From contig CAOLHI010000965.1 of assembly GCA_948474755.1 (NCBI GenBank), positions 186,001 to 250,000 of the forward strand: DNA of 64,000 bases. Direction: 5' to 3'. This stretch comes from Ctenosaura bakeri (Eukaryota; Chordata; Lepidosauria; Squamata; Iguanidae). The position numbers were made by a program, and so were the translations under genes. The notes beneath the pieces were generated by a model. That model did not search any database. It was not told the DNA's origin and worked only from the letters and a program-made list of their open reading frames with translations. Positions 1 through 10,832 of the stretch are shown here, piece after piece. Each line of letters starts with the position of its first letter. Position 1 is the first letter of the stretch.

Positions 1-430
1 TAATTGCCGTGATTTCATCAAATCTGACTTGGGAAGTCAGCATTGGGGAATTTTCTACCAAGTCTTCTCATATGACTTAGATATTTAATTAATATTACAA
101 AATTCTGTATTCCTTATAGTCCCTCTCCATGGGTCTGGAGTGCTAAACAGAAGAATCCTTCTGTACTTCTTTCCCAGACAATCATTTGAGGTTTTTTTTT
201 TTAAAAAAAACCTAACTGGAAATTCAAGTGGTTGCTAAAATTCCACATTATGTACATTAGTGATCAAACTTTGCCAATATCTTACCTTTGTATACTGAAT
301 TGTGCTTTCATTTATAAAGCCTTAGACTTGGACTGAGGCTTTGATTCAGATTGAGAACTCATTCTACATGCACTTCAGCCCTTGTCAATGTGTTGATTTT
401 TGTTGACAGGTATTCTTCTTCAAGTGAAGT
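1..430. other. Unassigned host DNA
   Basis: AT-rich sequence with a short poly-T/poly-A stretch near 190-210. No reading frame, repeat family or RNA gene could be recognised here. Confidence 0.5.
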
Positions 431-432
431 AG

Positions 433-640
433 TCATTTTAGTGTTGGGCTATGACTCTGGAGACTAGGGATCAAGTTCCCATTTAGTCATCACTGGGTGA
501 CCTTGGGCAAAGTCACACTCTCTCAGCCTCAGAAAAATGCAACCCTCCTCTGAACAAATCTTGCCAAAAAAATTTAGGATAGGTTCACCTTAAGGTGGTC
601 ATAATACAGAAAAGACTTGAAGGCACACAACATTCACAAT
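433..640 (+). mobile_element. tRNA-derived SINE, lizard type
   Basis: The segment has the layout of a SINE seen three more times in this window (49690-49872, 50005-50185, 57700-57810). A tRNA-like head has a box-B-like stretch around 470. A conserved body reads TGGGTGACCTTGGGCAA then TCTCAGCCTCAG, and the tail GACTTGAAGGCACACAAC is at about 613-631. Orientation follows the tRNA head. The internal RNA polymerase III promoter is degraded. SINEs with this tail are, to my knowledge, typical of squamates; the family name is not certain. Confidence 0.65.
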
Positions 641-796
641 TAATTTTCATTCAGGCAATTTCTGTGATGAACATCTGATGTAGGAATGGTTTTATGTTAG
701 TATCTTGAGAGTAAGGGAGACTTCTAAGATTCTCAGTGTATCAGGGTTTTTTTTTTATCCACAAAGCATTTCATCATTGAAGGATTAGTTTTGTCA

Positions 797-1665
797 GAAT
801 CATAGAATCATAGAATTGGAAGAGATCACAGGGGCCATCCAGTCCCACCCCCTGCTATGCAGGAACACCCATCAAAGCATTCCCAACAGTTGGCCATCCA
901 ACCTCTGCTTTAAAACCTCCAAAGAAGGAGACTCAACCACACTCCCAGACAGCATATTCCACTGCCAGACAGCTCTGACCATCAGGAAGTTCTTCCTGGG
1001 GTTCAGGAGGAATCTCTTTTCCTGTATTTTGAATCCATTGCTCCTTGTCCTAGTCTCTGGAGCAGTGCAAAAGAAGCCTACTCCCTCTTCGACATGACAT
1101 CCCTTCAAATATTTAAACATGGCTATCCTGTTCCCTCTTAACCTTCTCTTCTGCACACTAAACATACCGAGCTCCCTAAGCTGCTCCTCATAGAGCATGG
1201 CTTCCTGACCTTTCACCATTTTGGTTGTCCTCCTCTGGACACATTCCAGCTTGTCAATATCCTTCTTAAAATGAGATGCCCAGTACTGGACACAGTATTC
1301 CAGATGAAGTCTAACCAAAGCAGAATAGAGTGGTACCATTACCTCCCATTATCTAGACACCATACTCCTATTGATGCAACCAAAAATCATGTTGGCTTTC
1401 TTGGCTGCTGCATCACACTGCTGACTCATGTTCAGCTTGTGGTCCACCAAGACCCCTAGATCTCTTTCACGTGTACTGTTATCCAGCCACATGTCCCCCA
1501 TCCTATATTTGTGCATTCCATTTTTTCTGCCTAAGTGTAGGACCTTACCTTTCTCTCTGTTGAAATTCATTTTGTTAGATTTGGCCCAGCTCTCCAATCT
1601 GCCAAGGTCATTTTGAATTTTGGCATTTTAGCAACCCCTCCCAATTTGGTGTCATCTGTAAATTT
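797..1665 (-). mobile_element. CR1 LINE, 3' part of ORF2
   Basis: A 5'-truncated CR1 non-LTR retrotransposon. Its 3' end is the terminal octamer-like repeat ATTCTATGATTCTATGATTC (on the - strand near 797-815). Reading leftward from 1597 the frames encode the C-terminal reverse-transcriptase region, including LHLGRKN, a WLDNSTRERDLGVLVDHKLN-type stretch and the CR1-typical LEYCVQYWASHFKKDIDKLE and RRTTKMVKGQEAMLYEEQLR segments. The frame shifts between 1349 and 1339. No catalytic FADD box remains, so this is a dead 3' copy. Confidence 0.85.
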
Positions 1666-2071
1666 TCTTTAATGATATGTTTTCAGCTATTAATATCCCC
1701 ATTATGCCAATCTTGCAAATTATGTTCCAATTTCATCAATTTTCCTATTTGCAGTAAGGTACACTTGGTCATCTTTGACAGTGCCTTTTGGTCTTGTTGG
1801 GTATTATTGATGGTAGAAGAAGTCAAATTATAACATTGCATTATCACATCTATATGTTGGTGTCATACATCAGCTCTTAGTGATTTGGCTCCTTGTTTTA
1901 ATATGATTGCCTAAAGATACTAAATTATTTTCTATTGCCTCTGTATCTATTGCATTAATAACTGCAGCTCCATCTCCTATTCCATCCAGCAGGACCTCTG
2001 TGAAGGATCTAGTGTGCCATGTTCCTATGCAGGAATTCTATTTGGGCACAGCCCATGGAGCACACTGGGGC
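1666..2071. other. Unassigned sequence
   Basis: AT-rich sequence between the CR1 fragment and the glycoprotein-like frames. Near 1980-2060 a few stretches could be codons, but nothing recognisable. It may belong to the same decayed element as 2072-2792. Confidence 0.35.
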
Positions 2072-2792
2072 TTAAAAAAGAGATATATTGAAAGCGTTAA
2101 TATTCATAGTGACATGATAAATGCACCACCAAGCAGCTTCTATCACTAAGTGAAGCTGGTCTCTTAGCAAGATAACCATGAAAGGGTAGACATATAATGG
2201 TTGGTGGGCTCTTATTAAATTAATATAAAAGAAACTATATGCATGGTTCTGTATGCTTTGTCCCTTTAGGTGTCCCTCTAGGGACTGATTCCAGCTGGTA
2301 ATATCCTGTACAGTCACATTTGTTATCCACTTTTGATCGTACAAATATTGAAAAGAAACATTTTATTTCATTGACCAATTTAACATAAAATTTTGCTTAT
2401 TCTAAGGAATAGAAAAGTACAACTTCTTCCCAGAAAGTATCCAACTCCCCTCCCCTGTAATATTCATGCAGTTGCCTTGGATACCCGGCAGCCATTGCAT
2501 CTGAGAAAGGACTGGCTGTTCACAAAAGGAGAGGGTTATCACATTGCTTTCATGGATAGCTTGTTGGCAGAATATCCATGAGAGCATACACAGCATCATT
2601 CACCACCAGTTCATCTCTTTCTCCTCTCTGGATCACATGTAAAAGAACAAATGGCAATTGTGCTATATCACGTACAAAATAGGCAATATAAATGAGACAG
2701 GAAAGTAGCAACACTGCTGAAATTCCCAGGACAAAAGAAATGCCATGATTTGGTGCACTGGAGAAAGTTCCATACTCTGCAGGTTCAAGCAA
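2072..2792 (-). pseudogene. Glycoprotein-like remnant, possibly retroviral env
   Basis: Three consecutive - strand frames (2792-2550, 2599-2402, 2344-2072) look like pieces of one broken protein. The first begins after a Met and carries a strong hydrophobic segment (around ISFVLGISAVLLLSCLIYIAYF), which could be a signal-anchor or membrane span. The later two contain several N-glycosylation sequons (NIT, NVT, NQS, NIS) and scattered cysteines. This composition fits a membrane glycoprotein such as a retroviral or other viral envelope. No furin site or fusion peptide was found, and the membrane segment is at the N-terminal side, unusual for a classical env. Function is inferred only from composition. 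Confidence 0.3.
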
Positions 2793-3059
2793 AAGAGGTA
2801 TAATTTAGCCTCAAAAAGGCAAGCAGATGAATTTTTAAAACAACATATAGATGATATTAGAAAAGACTTGGGAAAACAAGAGGAAGAAGAAGCTTTGGAA
2901 GAAGAGCAGCCAGAAGAAGAGGCGCTTGAGGAATCCCCTAAAAATGAGAGTCTAAAGAAAGCTATAAAGCAAAAATTGAAGGAAAAAAGAAGAGGGAGAA
3001 GAGAGAGAAGGAGGAGGAGGAGAAAAAGGAGTATGGTAAATAGTATTGCGAAAGGATAA
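2790..3059 (+). pseudogene. L1 ORF1 C-terminal fragment
   Basis: A short frame ending at 3059 begins in retrotransposon sequence near 2800 and has an acidic run (EEEEALEEEQPEEEALEE) followed by a very basic Lys/Arg tail. The same kind of acidic tail ends ORF1 of the L1 at 28994-29251. It lies 60 bp ahead of the ORF2 start at 3123, the normal L1 order. ORF1p is the RNA-binding chaperone of L1; its coiled coil and RRM are missing here. Confidence 0.6.
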
Positions 3060-3116
3060 AATTCAAAACTTAAGACCTAAAGGTCTTACTAAAGATCAGA
3101 AAGGCTTCATAGAATA

Positions 3117-3301
3117 ACAGACTTGAAACTACTTACATGGAATGTGCATGGACTTAATGCTGTAGTCAAGAAACGGAAGATCTTTCATTATTTAATTAAA
3201 CAGAAGGTGGACATCTTATGTTTACAAGAGACACATGTTAAGTGGAAAAACATTAGGCATCTGTGGAATCCTAAATTAGGAGAATGTTTTGTGAGTGCAA
3301 A
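3117..3301 (+). pseudogene. L1 ORF2 endonuclease start, truncated
   Basis: The frame from 3123 starts MKLLTWNVHGLN and continues to CLQETHVKW. This is the N-terminus of the apurinic/apyrimidinic endonuclease domain of L1 ORF2p; the N and E of these motifs are metal-binding/catalytic positions of the family. The domain is cut after about 60 residues because an LTR begins at 3302. The same TWNVxGLN start is found in the L1 on the - strand near 28920. Confidence 0.8.
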
Positions 3302-3679
3302 TGTTACTGTAGTTTTCTATCCCGGACCTGTGGGATATTAGATATCATTTGATATCAATAATTTGGCCTTCTTAACCCATTCCTCTCCACGTGCTTGCGA
3401 GGCCCCCGGACAAGCAGGCACACAGGCATGGCTGCAAATATCTGAACCATTCAACGATCTGAACGATCCAGGCAGGCCAGTAGTAGCCAGACTGTTACTT
3501 TAGGAGATCTCAAGGCAAGTACTCTTTAAGATCATATTATGTATGCACACTACTTACAAAGGACTCCCTGCCTCGAGCAGGCAGCTTGACGAGCCGAATA
3601 CTCAACTGTCAAGCATTCAGCGTTTGCATACTGTCCGAAATATTGACAACTCTGTCATAATTCAATCATAATTCAATCA
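3302..3679 (+). mobile_element. 5' part of an ERV LTR (B-type)
   Basis: Begins TGTTACTGTAG and matches, in the sense direction, the reverse complement of the LTR at 38154-39056, including the GATATCA..TTGATATCAATAATTTGGCC stretch and the CCACGTGCTTGC stretch. It stops at about 3679 within U3, where a different LTR type begins. It is inserted directly in the L1 endonuclease frame. The 3' part and the second target duplication are missing. Confidence 0.75.
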
Positions 3680-4200
3680 GGAGGCTTGCAAGAGGAGGGC
3701 AATGGCAGGATCTATAATTGAAGTTAAACTTAGTATTTTATTTGAATTGACAAACACATGAGAGATCAGACACTCTTATGAACCAAACAAGGCTATTGGA
3801 AAGTGAGGCAAGAAAAGTTCACTAGAGAAAGATTTGGGTGGAAAGAGTGGTAGTTACCAGTCCTGAAGAAAAGGCCAAAGCAGAGGGACTCAGACAGTGT
3901 CTGATCTGAAGGTAGTACAGATGAACAACAGTTTTGGGCACTAGATACTACAATTGGCTGGGGTTTAAACTAGAGTTTTTATACCCTATATTACATGCTG
4001 AAGGAGTGCATTGACAATGCTTTAATGGCTTTCCTAAAAGATTGACAAAGTGGTCCAGAATGGGCTGATTGCTTAACTCCTGACTGTTATGGCACTGCAC
4101 ACACCCCAGAATTGGCATGATTTAATTGGCAAATATTATTTAATTGACACTATTAGTTGGCATTGATATAAATGATATACTGGAACAGGCATATTACTGA
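3680..4200 (-). mobile_element. LTR fragment related to the E LTR, antisense
   Basis: Several stretches align with the LTR at 44273-44950 in the same orientation, for example CAAACACA...CCAAACAAGGCT near 3759-3793 and GATTGACAAAGTGGTCCAGAATGGGCTGATTG near 4040-4072. Both ends are ill-defined. It is oriented opposite to the LTR that ends at 5031, giving a head-to-head LTR arrangement. Confidence 0.5.
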
Positions 4201-4209
4201 CTGTAAATG

Positions 4210-5031
4210 TGAGATAGCAAGGCAGGTCAGCCACATCCACCTCTTAAGCAGAAACCAAGTCATTTTCAGGCTAATAGTGCTGCGACTCTCGAAACAATAG
4301 GCTTAAAAGTAATGAGCTGGACATCTTAGAGCTGAAAGGGGAAATCCACACCAAATTGTGATTGTTTTAATTTTGATCTGCACACCTGGATGTTTCCCTA
4401 TTGTCTTCCCAACCTCTCCGCAATATTGGGCTACTATGACAGCCATTATCCTGTTGCACTAAGCACTAAAACCATTAACTTTGTCTGGACTTCATTGTTT
4501 GTGTTGCAACTCCCATTGTCCATTTGGCTGGGAGAGTAATTCACACTCATACCTGCAGGATATTTTTTGGGTATAAGAACCCCTGATTTCAAGCTGTCCA
4601 GTGCAGTCTTTCACCTTTCTGAATGCCATGCTGCCCGTTTGATTCCTTAATGAGAATTGTCCTTAGCTGCTGACCTAAGCTATGTTGCTATTTTCCTCAC
4701 TGCTCTCCAGGCTGGTAATTATCACCTCATCCCTGGAAGTTCTCCATCCACGCTTTCCTCCCTTTTCCTTCAGTTAGGTCTGTTGTGCATATGTGAGTGT
4801 TTGGGTCTTTGTGTGCTTGTGTTAGCATTTTTCAATAAAGCACACTTTTATTTCATTTTTGGAATCTCTGGCTTGTTCTTTCCTGTGTAACCCTGTAAAC
4901 ATAGGTGGTAAGATCTTCTTAAGTTACCCCCTCTTACAGGCCTCCTGACTTTGAGCCAATTACTCCCCAATTTGAACGAATATACTGGGATTACTGGTGG
5001 GCCCCTATGGCACCCACATTTTGGGGTAACA
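4210..5031 (+). mobile_element. 5' LTR of ERV A
   Basis: The right edge is firm: the LTR ends GGGGTAACA at 5031, followed by the primer-binding site. A TATA-like TATAAG box lies at 4572-4577 and a polyadenylation signal AATAAA at 4834-4839, spaced as expected for U3-R-U5. The last ~40 bases (GGCACCCACATTTTGGGGTAACA) match the end of the E LTR. The left edge is a guess because the terminal TG is not clear. This LTR would promote the + strand ERV A that follows. Confidence 0.65.
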
Positions 5032-5035
5032 AGAT

Positions 5036-5053
5036 TGGTGGAGGAATGTGGCT
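5036..5053 (+). promoter_or_regulatory. Primer-binding site of ERV A
   Basis: Starts TGGTGGAGGAATG four bases after the LTR end. Reverse transcription of the retroviral RNA would start here from a host tRNA ending CTCCACCA. The sites of D and B begin with the same eight bases. A tRNA-Ala-like 3' end is the closest I can suggest, with low certainty. Confidence 0.6.
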
Positions 5054-5238
5054 AACACCATCTGTCTGTCCTGGGAGTTGGTGCATGTGATTCAGGAAAC
5101 AAATGTAGGGAACCAAAGGAATCCCAGCCAATTTCTGGTCAGGAACATATATGATTGCAAATCTGTGTGTTTGAGCCAAAGGGCTACTATCAAGTTGGGA
5201 ATCTGTCTCCCCTTTCATCTCGGTGCTAGTATTAACAG
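5054..5238 (+). other. ERV A leader remnant
   Basis: Untranslated leader between the primer-binding site and the LTR that interrupts the element. The N-terminal half of gag, present in B and D, is missing: to the right of the interrupting LTR the sequence resumes in the middle of the capsid region. Confidence 0.5.
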
Positions 5239-6107
5239 CAGTATCTATCTGGCCACTAACATATGCAGTGAGCCAAGGTAGAACACAAGGGCTATGCACA
5301 TACTGTCCCAGGAATCAAACCAAGTCAGGCCAGTACAATCCCCCATCAGGTAGCCCCAGGAGACCTCAAGCTGTGCAAACCCAGAATAAACAAAGGGTCC
5401 TCAGCCCCTGAGAAACCAGCTTGAGGGGATTAGTGTGTCTGCCCCATGTTGAGCAAATATTCCATCAGGCGAGGACCATTTACATGAAGTCACACCCCAA
5501 ACTAACACAGCCAAAGATCCTGAGACTTTGACAACACCTTGCAATCCCATCACGCAAAGGAAATTGCCATGGTGGAGCTTCGTTATCACTCCAACACCCA
5601 TTGTTCTCCCCGGGAAAGGATTAGTCCTCCAGGTGCTTTTCCCCCTACAAATAGTCCCAGTTTTTGAGCAGTTCTTTGGATCACTCCTGGTCACCCCAGC
5701 AGACCGTTGCTCCATCCGTTGCGTAATCTCCTCATCCCTCTTCGTGCTGAGTCTCATCTCTCCACTGTCTTCCCAGACCACAGACTTCAGGACAAGGTAC
5801 AGTATTACCCCAGCTACACCCCTTCAATACTCCCCTGTCCAATTTCCTCTCTTTTGTTTCTTAATAGTTCTTGGGTGCATGTGTGCAGGATTGCGTTGGT
5901 GTCTGAGACTTGCATTCAATAAAATCATTTATTGGACATTCTTGTTTGTTTTTTGGTTTGGCCTGATCCCATAAAAACTGGGTAAAAAGACCCTGCTAGG
6001 TTACCCTGCCTCTGGATTGCTATTGCTTGTGCTCTGGATAGTTTCCATTCCCCATCATGAGAAGCACATTGAGGTGTCCCCAAGGGACCCCAGAAATCAG
6101 TGTAACA
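5239..6107 (+). mobile_element. Solo-like LTR inside ERV A
   Basis: Ends AGTGTAACA at 6107 and is followed by ACAG; ACAG also precedes the proposed start (5235-5238), which would be a 4-bp target duplication. A polyadenylation signal AATAAA is at 5918-5923. The right end (CCCCAAGGGACCCCAGAAATCAGTGTAACA) resembles the ends of the B/C/G LTRs. The left end is decayed and does not start with a clear TGTT. The flanks are leader on one side and mid-gag on the other, so a deletion accompanied or preceded the insertion. Confidence 0.55.
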
Positions 6108-6873
6108 ACAGGGCCCAGGAGAGAAACCAGAGGCCTACATGACTAGGAAAAAACTTTTGGCTATCCTGGCTGAGAAAGTACCATTCTCCCCACTTTTGAT
6201 TTTGACATAGTAGAGTTCAAGATGCTCATTTACAGAGGTTTGAATTCCCAGAATAAAACGGCCCTAGGTCCTGTGAACACTGGGACAGTCACATGTGCAG
6301 ACTTCTTGGAATAAATTAGGTGAGTGTTGGATCTCCTACGGAAGTCAGACACTGTCAAGAACACAGAGGTCATCCAGAAAGGCATGGATCTCAAGTCATG
6401 GGAACCCATTCAGATGGTGACCTATAGCAATCATGGTCCATACACTTGATACAACAGGGCAGGTGGTCCAGGCAACTCTGCTTCTTGCAGTTGCTGGGGG
6501 GAGGGGGGAGGAAGAGCATTTCAGTGGTAGCGGTAGTTGGAATTGGAGGGACCAGTGCAATAATTCCCTTCTCAGCAATGGCCATGGCCAAGGCAGTGGT
6601 TCTTTATACCCCAGGCAACAGGAGGGTCGGGCTAGTCTGAATCACACCTCAAGCTTTCGCCAATGGGCAGGAAGACAAGACCCTCGATGGTTAGGGTCAG
6701 GTGAAGAAAGGTGGCATGTATGGGAGCTGCTAAGGAGAGCAGGTGCTGACATGTGTCAGTTCCATCTGCGACCTACTGTTGAGCTGATCAACATCCTTCT
6801 GAAGCCTGTGGACACTGTTGCAACCCCCACTTATCACACACACAACATGTTAGAGATGCCCATGGTCCACTGA
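6108..6873 (+). pseudogene. ERV A gag remnant (capsid to C-terminus)
   Basis: Gag is the structural polyprotein of the virus core. The first residues (QGPGEKPEAYMTRKKLLAIL) match the major-homology-like region of B and D. Further on WEPIQMVTYSNHGP matches their C-terminal domain, and WELLRRAGADMCQF plus the following RPTVELI match their last helix. Frames 3, 1 and 2 are used in turn, with stops, so the gene is dead. The last frame stops with TGA at 6871-6873, at the place where B and D have UAG. No CCHC zinc knuckle is present. Confidence 0.7.
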
Positions 6874-6919
6874 GCTTTCCCAGGGTGTTGTGGCTCACCT
6901 AGAGCCTAACATGTAGGGA

Positions 6920-7480
6920 TGGCTGATGGTCAATGTGGGCATTGGGACCACATGGGCAGAAACACCCACCACACTCCTAGTAGACGCTGGAGCTGTACAA
7001 AACATCCTGCACCCTGATCTAGCAGTGCATGGGAAGCGCACTTCTGATACTATTGCTCTGACAGGATATGGAGGAGGCACCCACTGAGTCAAGATCAGTG
7101 AAGACATTTCATTGACTGTAGGCAAGTTACACATGAGGATTAGAGCATGTGAGAACAGAAGGGAAGATAATGTAATTTTGGGTGTTGCTTTCTTAATTGA
7201 GCACAGATTGGCTGTGGACATGGCAAATGGCTTGTTGTGGCAGTTAGACAGTGCCCCCCCTCTTGTTTCGGCAATATATCAATGGGCTCCATAAGGGTCC
7301 ATGCCCATTGCAACTAATTGAAAACAACCCCTGGACATTGGAATTCCCAGAGGTCTGGATTGTGGACAAGGCAGAATGTAGTTTTGTAAAAGATGCCTGT
7401 GTTCTAATTGAAGGAAAAGATCCCCCACTGCAACGGCAGTAGAAATACTCTCTGGAGGCAGAGGAAGGAATTGGCAAGAC
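6920..7480 (+). pseudogene. ERV A protease and pol linker remnant
   Basis: TTLLVDAGAVQNILHP at about 6970-7020 corresponds to the aspartic protease active-site region. The canonical D-S/T-G is D-A-G here. Downstream RIRACENRREDNVILGVAFL and the EVWIVDKAECSFVKDACVLI stretch match the linker leading into the reverse transcriptase in B and D. Several stops and frame changes are present. Confidence 0.65.
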
Positions 7481-8460
7481 TATAGAGGGTTTGTTAAAAT
7501 GCAATCAATCTGCAACACATACCTATGGCCCATCCTTAAGGAGGATGGGAAGATGTGGTGGATGACTGTAGATTTTCTCATTCTTAATGCAACAACTCCT
7601 CTGGTTGCCCCTATGGTAGCCAAATACAACAAAAAAATCTCTTGGTCATCATTGCAGGTGCCAAACACTATAGTGTTGTGGACTTGGCTAACGTATTCCA
7701 GTCAATCAAGCTGCATGAGGCATGCTGGAACAAATTTGCGATCACATTCTGTAGCCAGCAGTACATCTTTAAGCATATCCTGCAAGGTTTCCATTCCAGC
7801 GCCAGTATCTGCCATGCCCACATGGTAAAAATCTGGGAAAAATTACAGCCAACTTCATGGTCACACGCTCTGTCCTATGTGGGTGACATTTTAGTGCATG
7901 CACCCACAGAGGCAGAGGCCAGAGAGCAGGTCCTCAGTCTGATTAGGGACACTGGGTTCAAGGTGAACCAGGAGAAGGCCCAGTTGGTCACAACTGAAGT
8001 AAAATACTTAGGACTCTCTGTGGGCACTGACGGATGCCCACCTGACACACAGTGCACAGAAGTGATCTTCAAGTTTCCTGCACCCATGAATGTACATTCA
8101 CTAAGGGCATTTCTAGGAATATTCAACTTCTCCCGGGACTTCATTGAGTCCTTTGTGGAAAAGCCATGCCCCCTTTATGCTTTTCTTAAAAAAGGATGCT
8201 GTATGGGAATGGGGACCTACCCAGCAGAAAGCTTTCACAGAACTGAAACTCAGCTTAGCGAGCATGCCTGCCATCACTCACCCAGGCATCTCTAAGCAGT
8301 TCTATATTCAATGGGCTATATCTGAGCATAGCATCAGCACTACCCTCACTCAGTTGCACAAAGGCAAGCAGAGAGTCATTGCATATGCCTCTTGCGGCCT
8401 GAAGCCAACTGAGCAAAAATACAGCCCTTGTGAGAAGGTCTGCCTGGCCCTAGTGTGAAG
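7481..8460 (+). pseudogene. ERV A reverse transcriptase remnant
   Basis: RT would copy viral RNA into DNA. Motifs in order: WMTVDFLILNATTP, VDLANVFQSIKLHEACW, LQGFHSSASICHAH, LSYVGDILVHA (7876-7887) and KYLGLSV, then NFSRDFIESF and the connection region to about 8457. The catalytic YVDD is changed to YVGD, which removes one of the two metal-binding aspartates. The frame changes at about 8150-8290. Order and spacing match the intact-looking RT of D and B. Confidence 0.8.
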
Positions 8461-8469
8461 TCTCACACA

Positions 8470-9140
8470 CTGGGAGTTCATTGTAGGAGGAGGACGAGTC
8501 ATCATGCAGATGAAGCACATGCCTCTCAAATACAGTCTTTCTGGAAAGATTCAGAATGGCAAAGTGTCTAACGCATGTATCACAAAATGGACTCTTGCCT
8601 TAGTCAACCACAGAGTGGGTTACAAAAATTAGCAGAGTGAGGCTCTTGCACCTTATGGCTTGATAGTCACTGGGCAGCAACATGATTCCCCTGATTGTCC
8701 ACTGGGCAGCAGGTGGGGAGAGTCATTCGAGGAAGTGCAGCTGCAAGACTTTGTATACTGGTTCAGCAGTGGCTCCTCCCTCCACATTGCTGGCAGCCCA
8801 AAGACAGGATATGGGGCCATCCACATGGCTGACTCCTTCATCTTGCAAGAGTCCTCAAGACCTCACTCCAGCCAGGTGGCTGAAGTGGAAGCCGTCTTGG
8901 AAATCCTAGAGTTTGAGCTGCTTGGCTGTCCCCTTGCCATTTACATGGATTCGGATTGGTTCACCAAGATGGCCACCATATGGCTTCTTCTCTGGCTTGC
9001 TAATGATAGCAAGACCTTGGAAGGAAAGTTCATAGCCCATAAGGACAAGTGGCTACATATAGACAGAACTGCCCCCGTCCAGATAGCAAAAGTGAAGAAA
9101 AATCAAAAAAATGTTTCTGATGTGTGCATATGAAACAACC
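8470..9140 (+). pseudogene. ERV A RNase H remnant
   Basis: MPLKYSLSGKIQNGKVSN leads without frame change into the RNase H region. The main frame (8660-9133) contains YWFSSGSSLH (first Asp of the D-E-D-D set replaced), QVAEVEAVLEIL (Glu kept), and AIYMDSDWFTK (second Asp kept). The fourth Asp region follows after a frame change. RNase H would degrade the RNA strand of the RNA-DNA hybrid. Confidence 0.7.
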
Positions 9141-9149
9141 AGGCTTGTG

Positions 9150-10393
9150 CACTCTCTTTGGAAGCAGACCTTAAGGACGATGGCTCTATAGACACTGCAC
9201 ACATGTGCCCCACCAATGTGAACCCGAGGCAAGTTGTCACCACTCCCCTTTTAGATCTAGTCAGTCTGCAGCAGGGAGACCCCCAGTTTAAAGAGCTTAT
9301 AGAGGCAGGGAAAGACACCACCGGGCAGCACACAATTGAGGAGAAGGAAGGCATCATTTGGGTTATGGACATAAAGGGCCGCCCTCACTGGGTCATGCCT
9401 ATGGAGGTTCAAGGAGACCTCATTTAGTTTGTCCACAAGTTGGGACACTTTGGCAAGCACTTTTGAACTTTTGAAAGGGTGCAGGAAACAGGATGGTGGC
9501 CAGGAATGCACAAGAAAGTTGAGCAGTGGATGGACAACTGCTTCTCCTGCACCATGATCAAAACTGACCGGATTCACACCAAGCCTCCGATCCAGCACTA
9601 GAGGACCAAGGGCCCACGGGCCCAGATTCAGATAGACTTCATTGGTACCCTGCTACCAGAGTGAGAGGAAACAAGTACTTCCTGACAGTGGTTGAGCACT
9701 TCAGCAAGTGGGTCAAGGCATTCCCTTGCAAAAACAACACCATGGCTACAGTGTGTCTGTTATTTTAACAACTTTTGCTCATGCTGGGGAATTATGAGGA
9801 AGATAGACAGAGATATTAGCCCCCACTTCACTGATGAAGTCACCTAGGTATTCTGCAAGGCCCTTGGGATCAAGCAGAGATTCCACATTGCCCATCGCCC
9901 CCAGAGCTCAGGATAGATAGAGTGGACTAATTGTACCCTGAAGGGAGCACTCCAAAAGTTGGTGTGTTTAACAGGGCCCAAATGGGATGAGAAGCTCCCC
10001 ATCATCCTGATGGTTCTCCAGGAAATGAAAACTGTGTAAAGCTTCATCCCGCACACAGTGATGACAGGGAGGAAGATGCTGCTACCAGAAGCCTTCTGGT
10101 TTGACACTACTTTCCTCTCTGATCTGGAGACAGTAGTCATCAACAGTGAGTGAGTAAGGAAGTGTCAAGAATACACAGAGAAGTGGCCCTGCAGCTCGTC
10201 CTGGACAAATGGCTTGGCTGGGTTTGTAACTCATGCCAATGGGATGAAGGACAACTAGTCATATACTGGAAGTTCTCCCAGGATGAGCATGCACTGTCTG
10301 CCAAATGGAAGGGTCCTGTTAGAATTACCAGAAGAGTCTCACCCAATGTCTATCAAGTAGCAATTCTGCACAAGAAGGGACAGTGGATCAAGT
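9150..10393 (+). pseudogene. ERV A integrase remnant (first part)
   Basis: The frame from 9158 ends IIWVMDIKGRPHWVMPMEVQ, matching the D integrase N-terminus. An HHCC-like zinc-binding region, the central D-D-E core (QIQIDFIG around 9626-9650) and the C-terminal domain (WLGWVCNSCQWDEGQLVIYWKF..) follow with stops and frame changes. The coding sequence is cut at 10393 by ERV B and continues at 36777. The junction reads GQWIK before the break and YFHASQF after it, which joins smoothly and matches D (GDWLKFFHVSQL). Confidence 0.75.
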
Positions 10394-10832
10394 TGTTACC
10401 CTGTTTACTGGGGGTCCTGTGTGGGACACCAAAGTGCACTCTCAAAATATCAAAAGGTGGGGAAATTAACAAGAGCACAAGTTAGCATTGCGAGAGGCAG
10501 GGCAACGGAGCGGAATCTTTTACCCAATGTCTACGGGGTCAGGCCAAGTCAAGGAACAAACAGGATTGTAATAATAATGGTGAACTTTATTAAAATACAA
10601 TCAGTGTATGCAGCACACTCACACAGATAACTATAGAAAATAAAGGTTGGAGTGAGACAGAGGGATTTTTAAGAGGGATTGTTGATTTGGGTGATACTCC
10701 ATCCACCCTGGAGCCAGGTAATATGCTGCGGAAGTTCGGAGATGCGTAGTCTCAGTACGTGGGACTGAGGGGAAGGCTCGCCAAGCACAGCGGCAGGAAG
10801 TCTGGATGGAAATCGGGCGCAATCCGAGCGAG
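10394..10832 (-). mobile_element. ERV B 3' LTR, partial
   Basis: Matches the first ~440 bases (on the + strand) of the 5' LTR starting at 34933. Shared stretches are GTCTACGGGGTCAGGCCAAGTCAAGGA and AGTGTATGCAGCACACTCACACAGATAACTATAG. At about 10830 it passes directly into integrase sequence, so the U3 part, the polypurine tract and everything between are lost. A - strand polyadenylation signal (AATAAA) is near 10585-10592. Confidence 0.85.
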
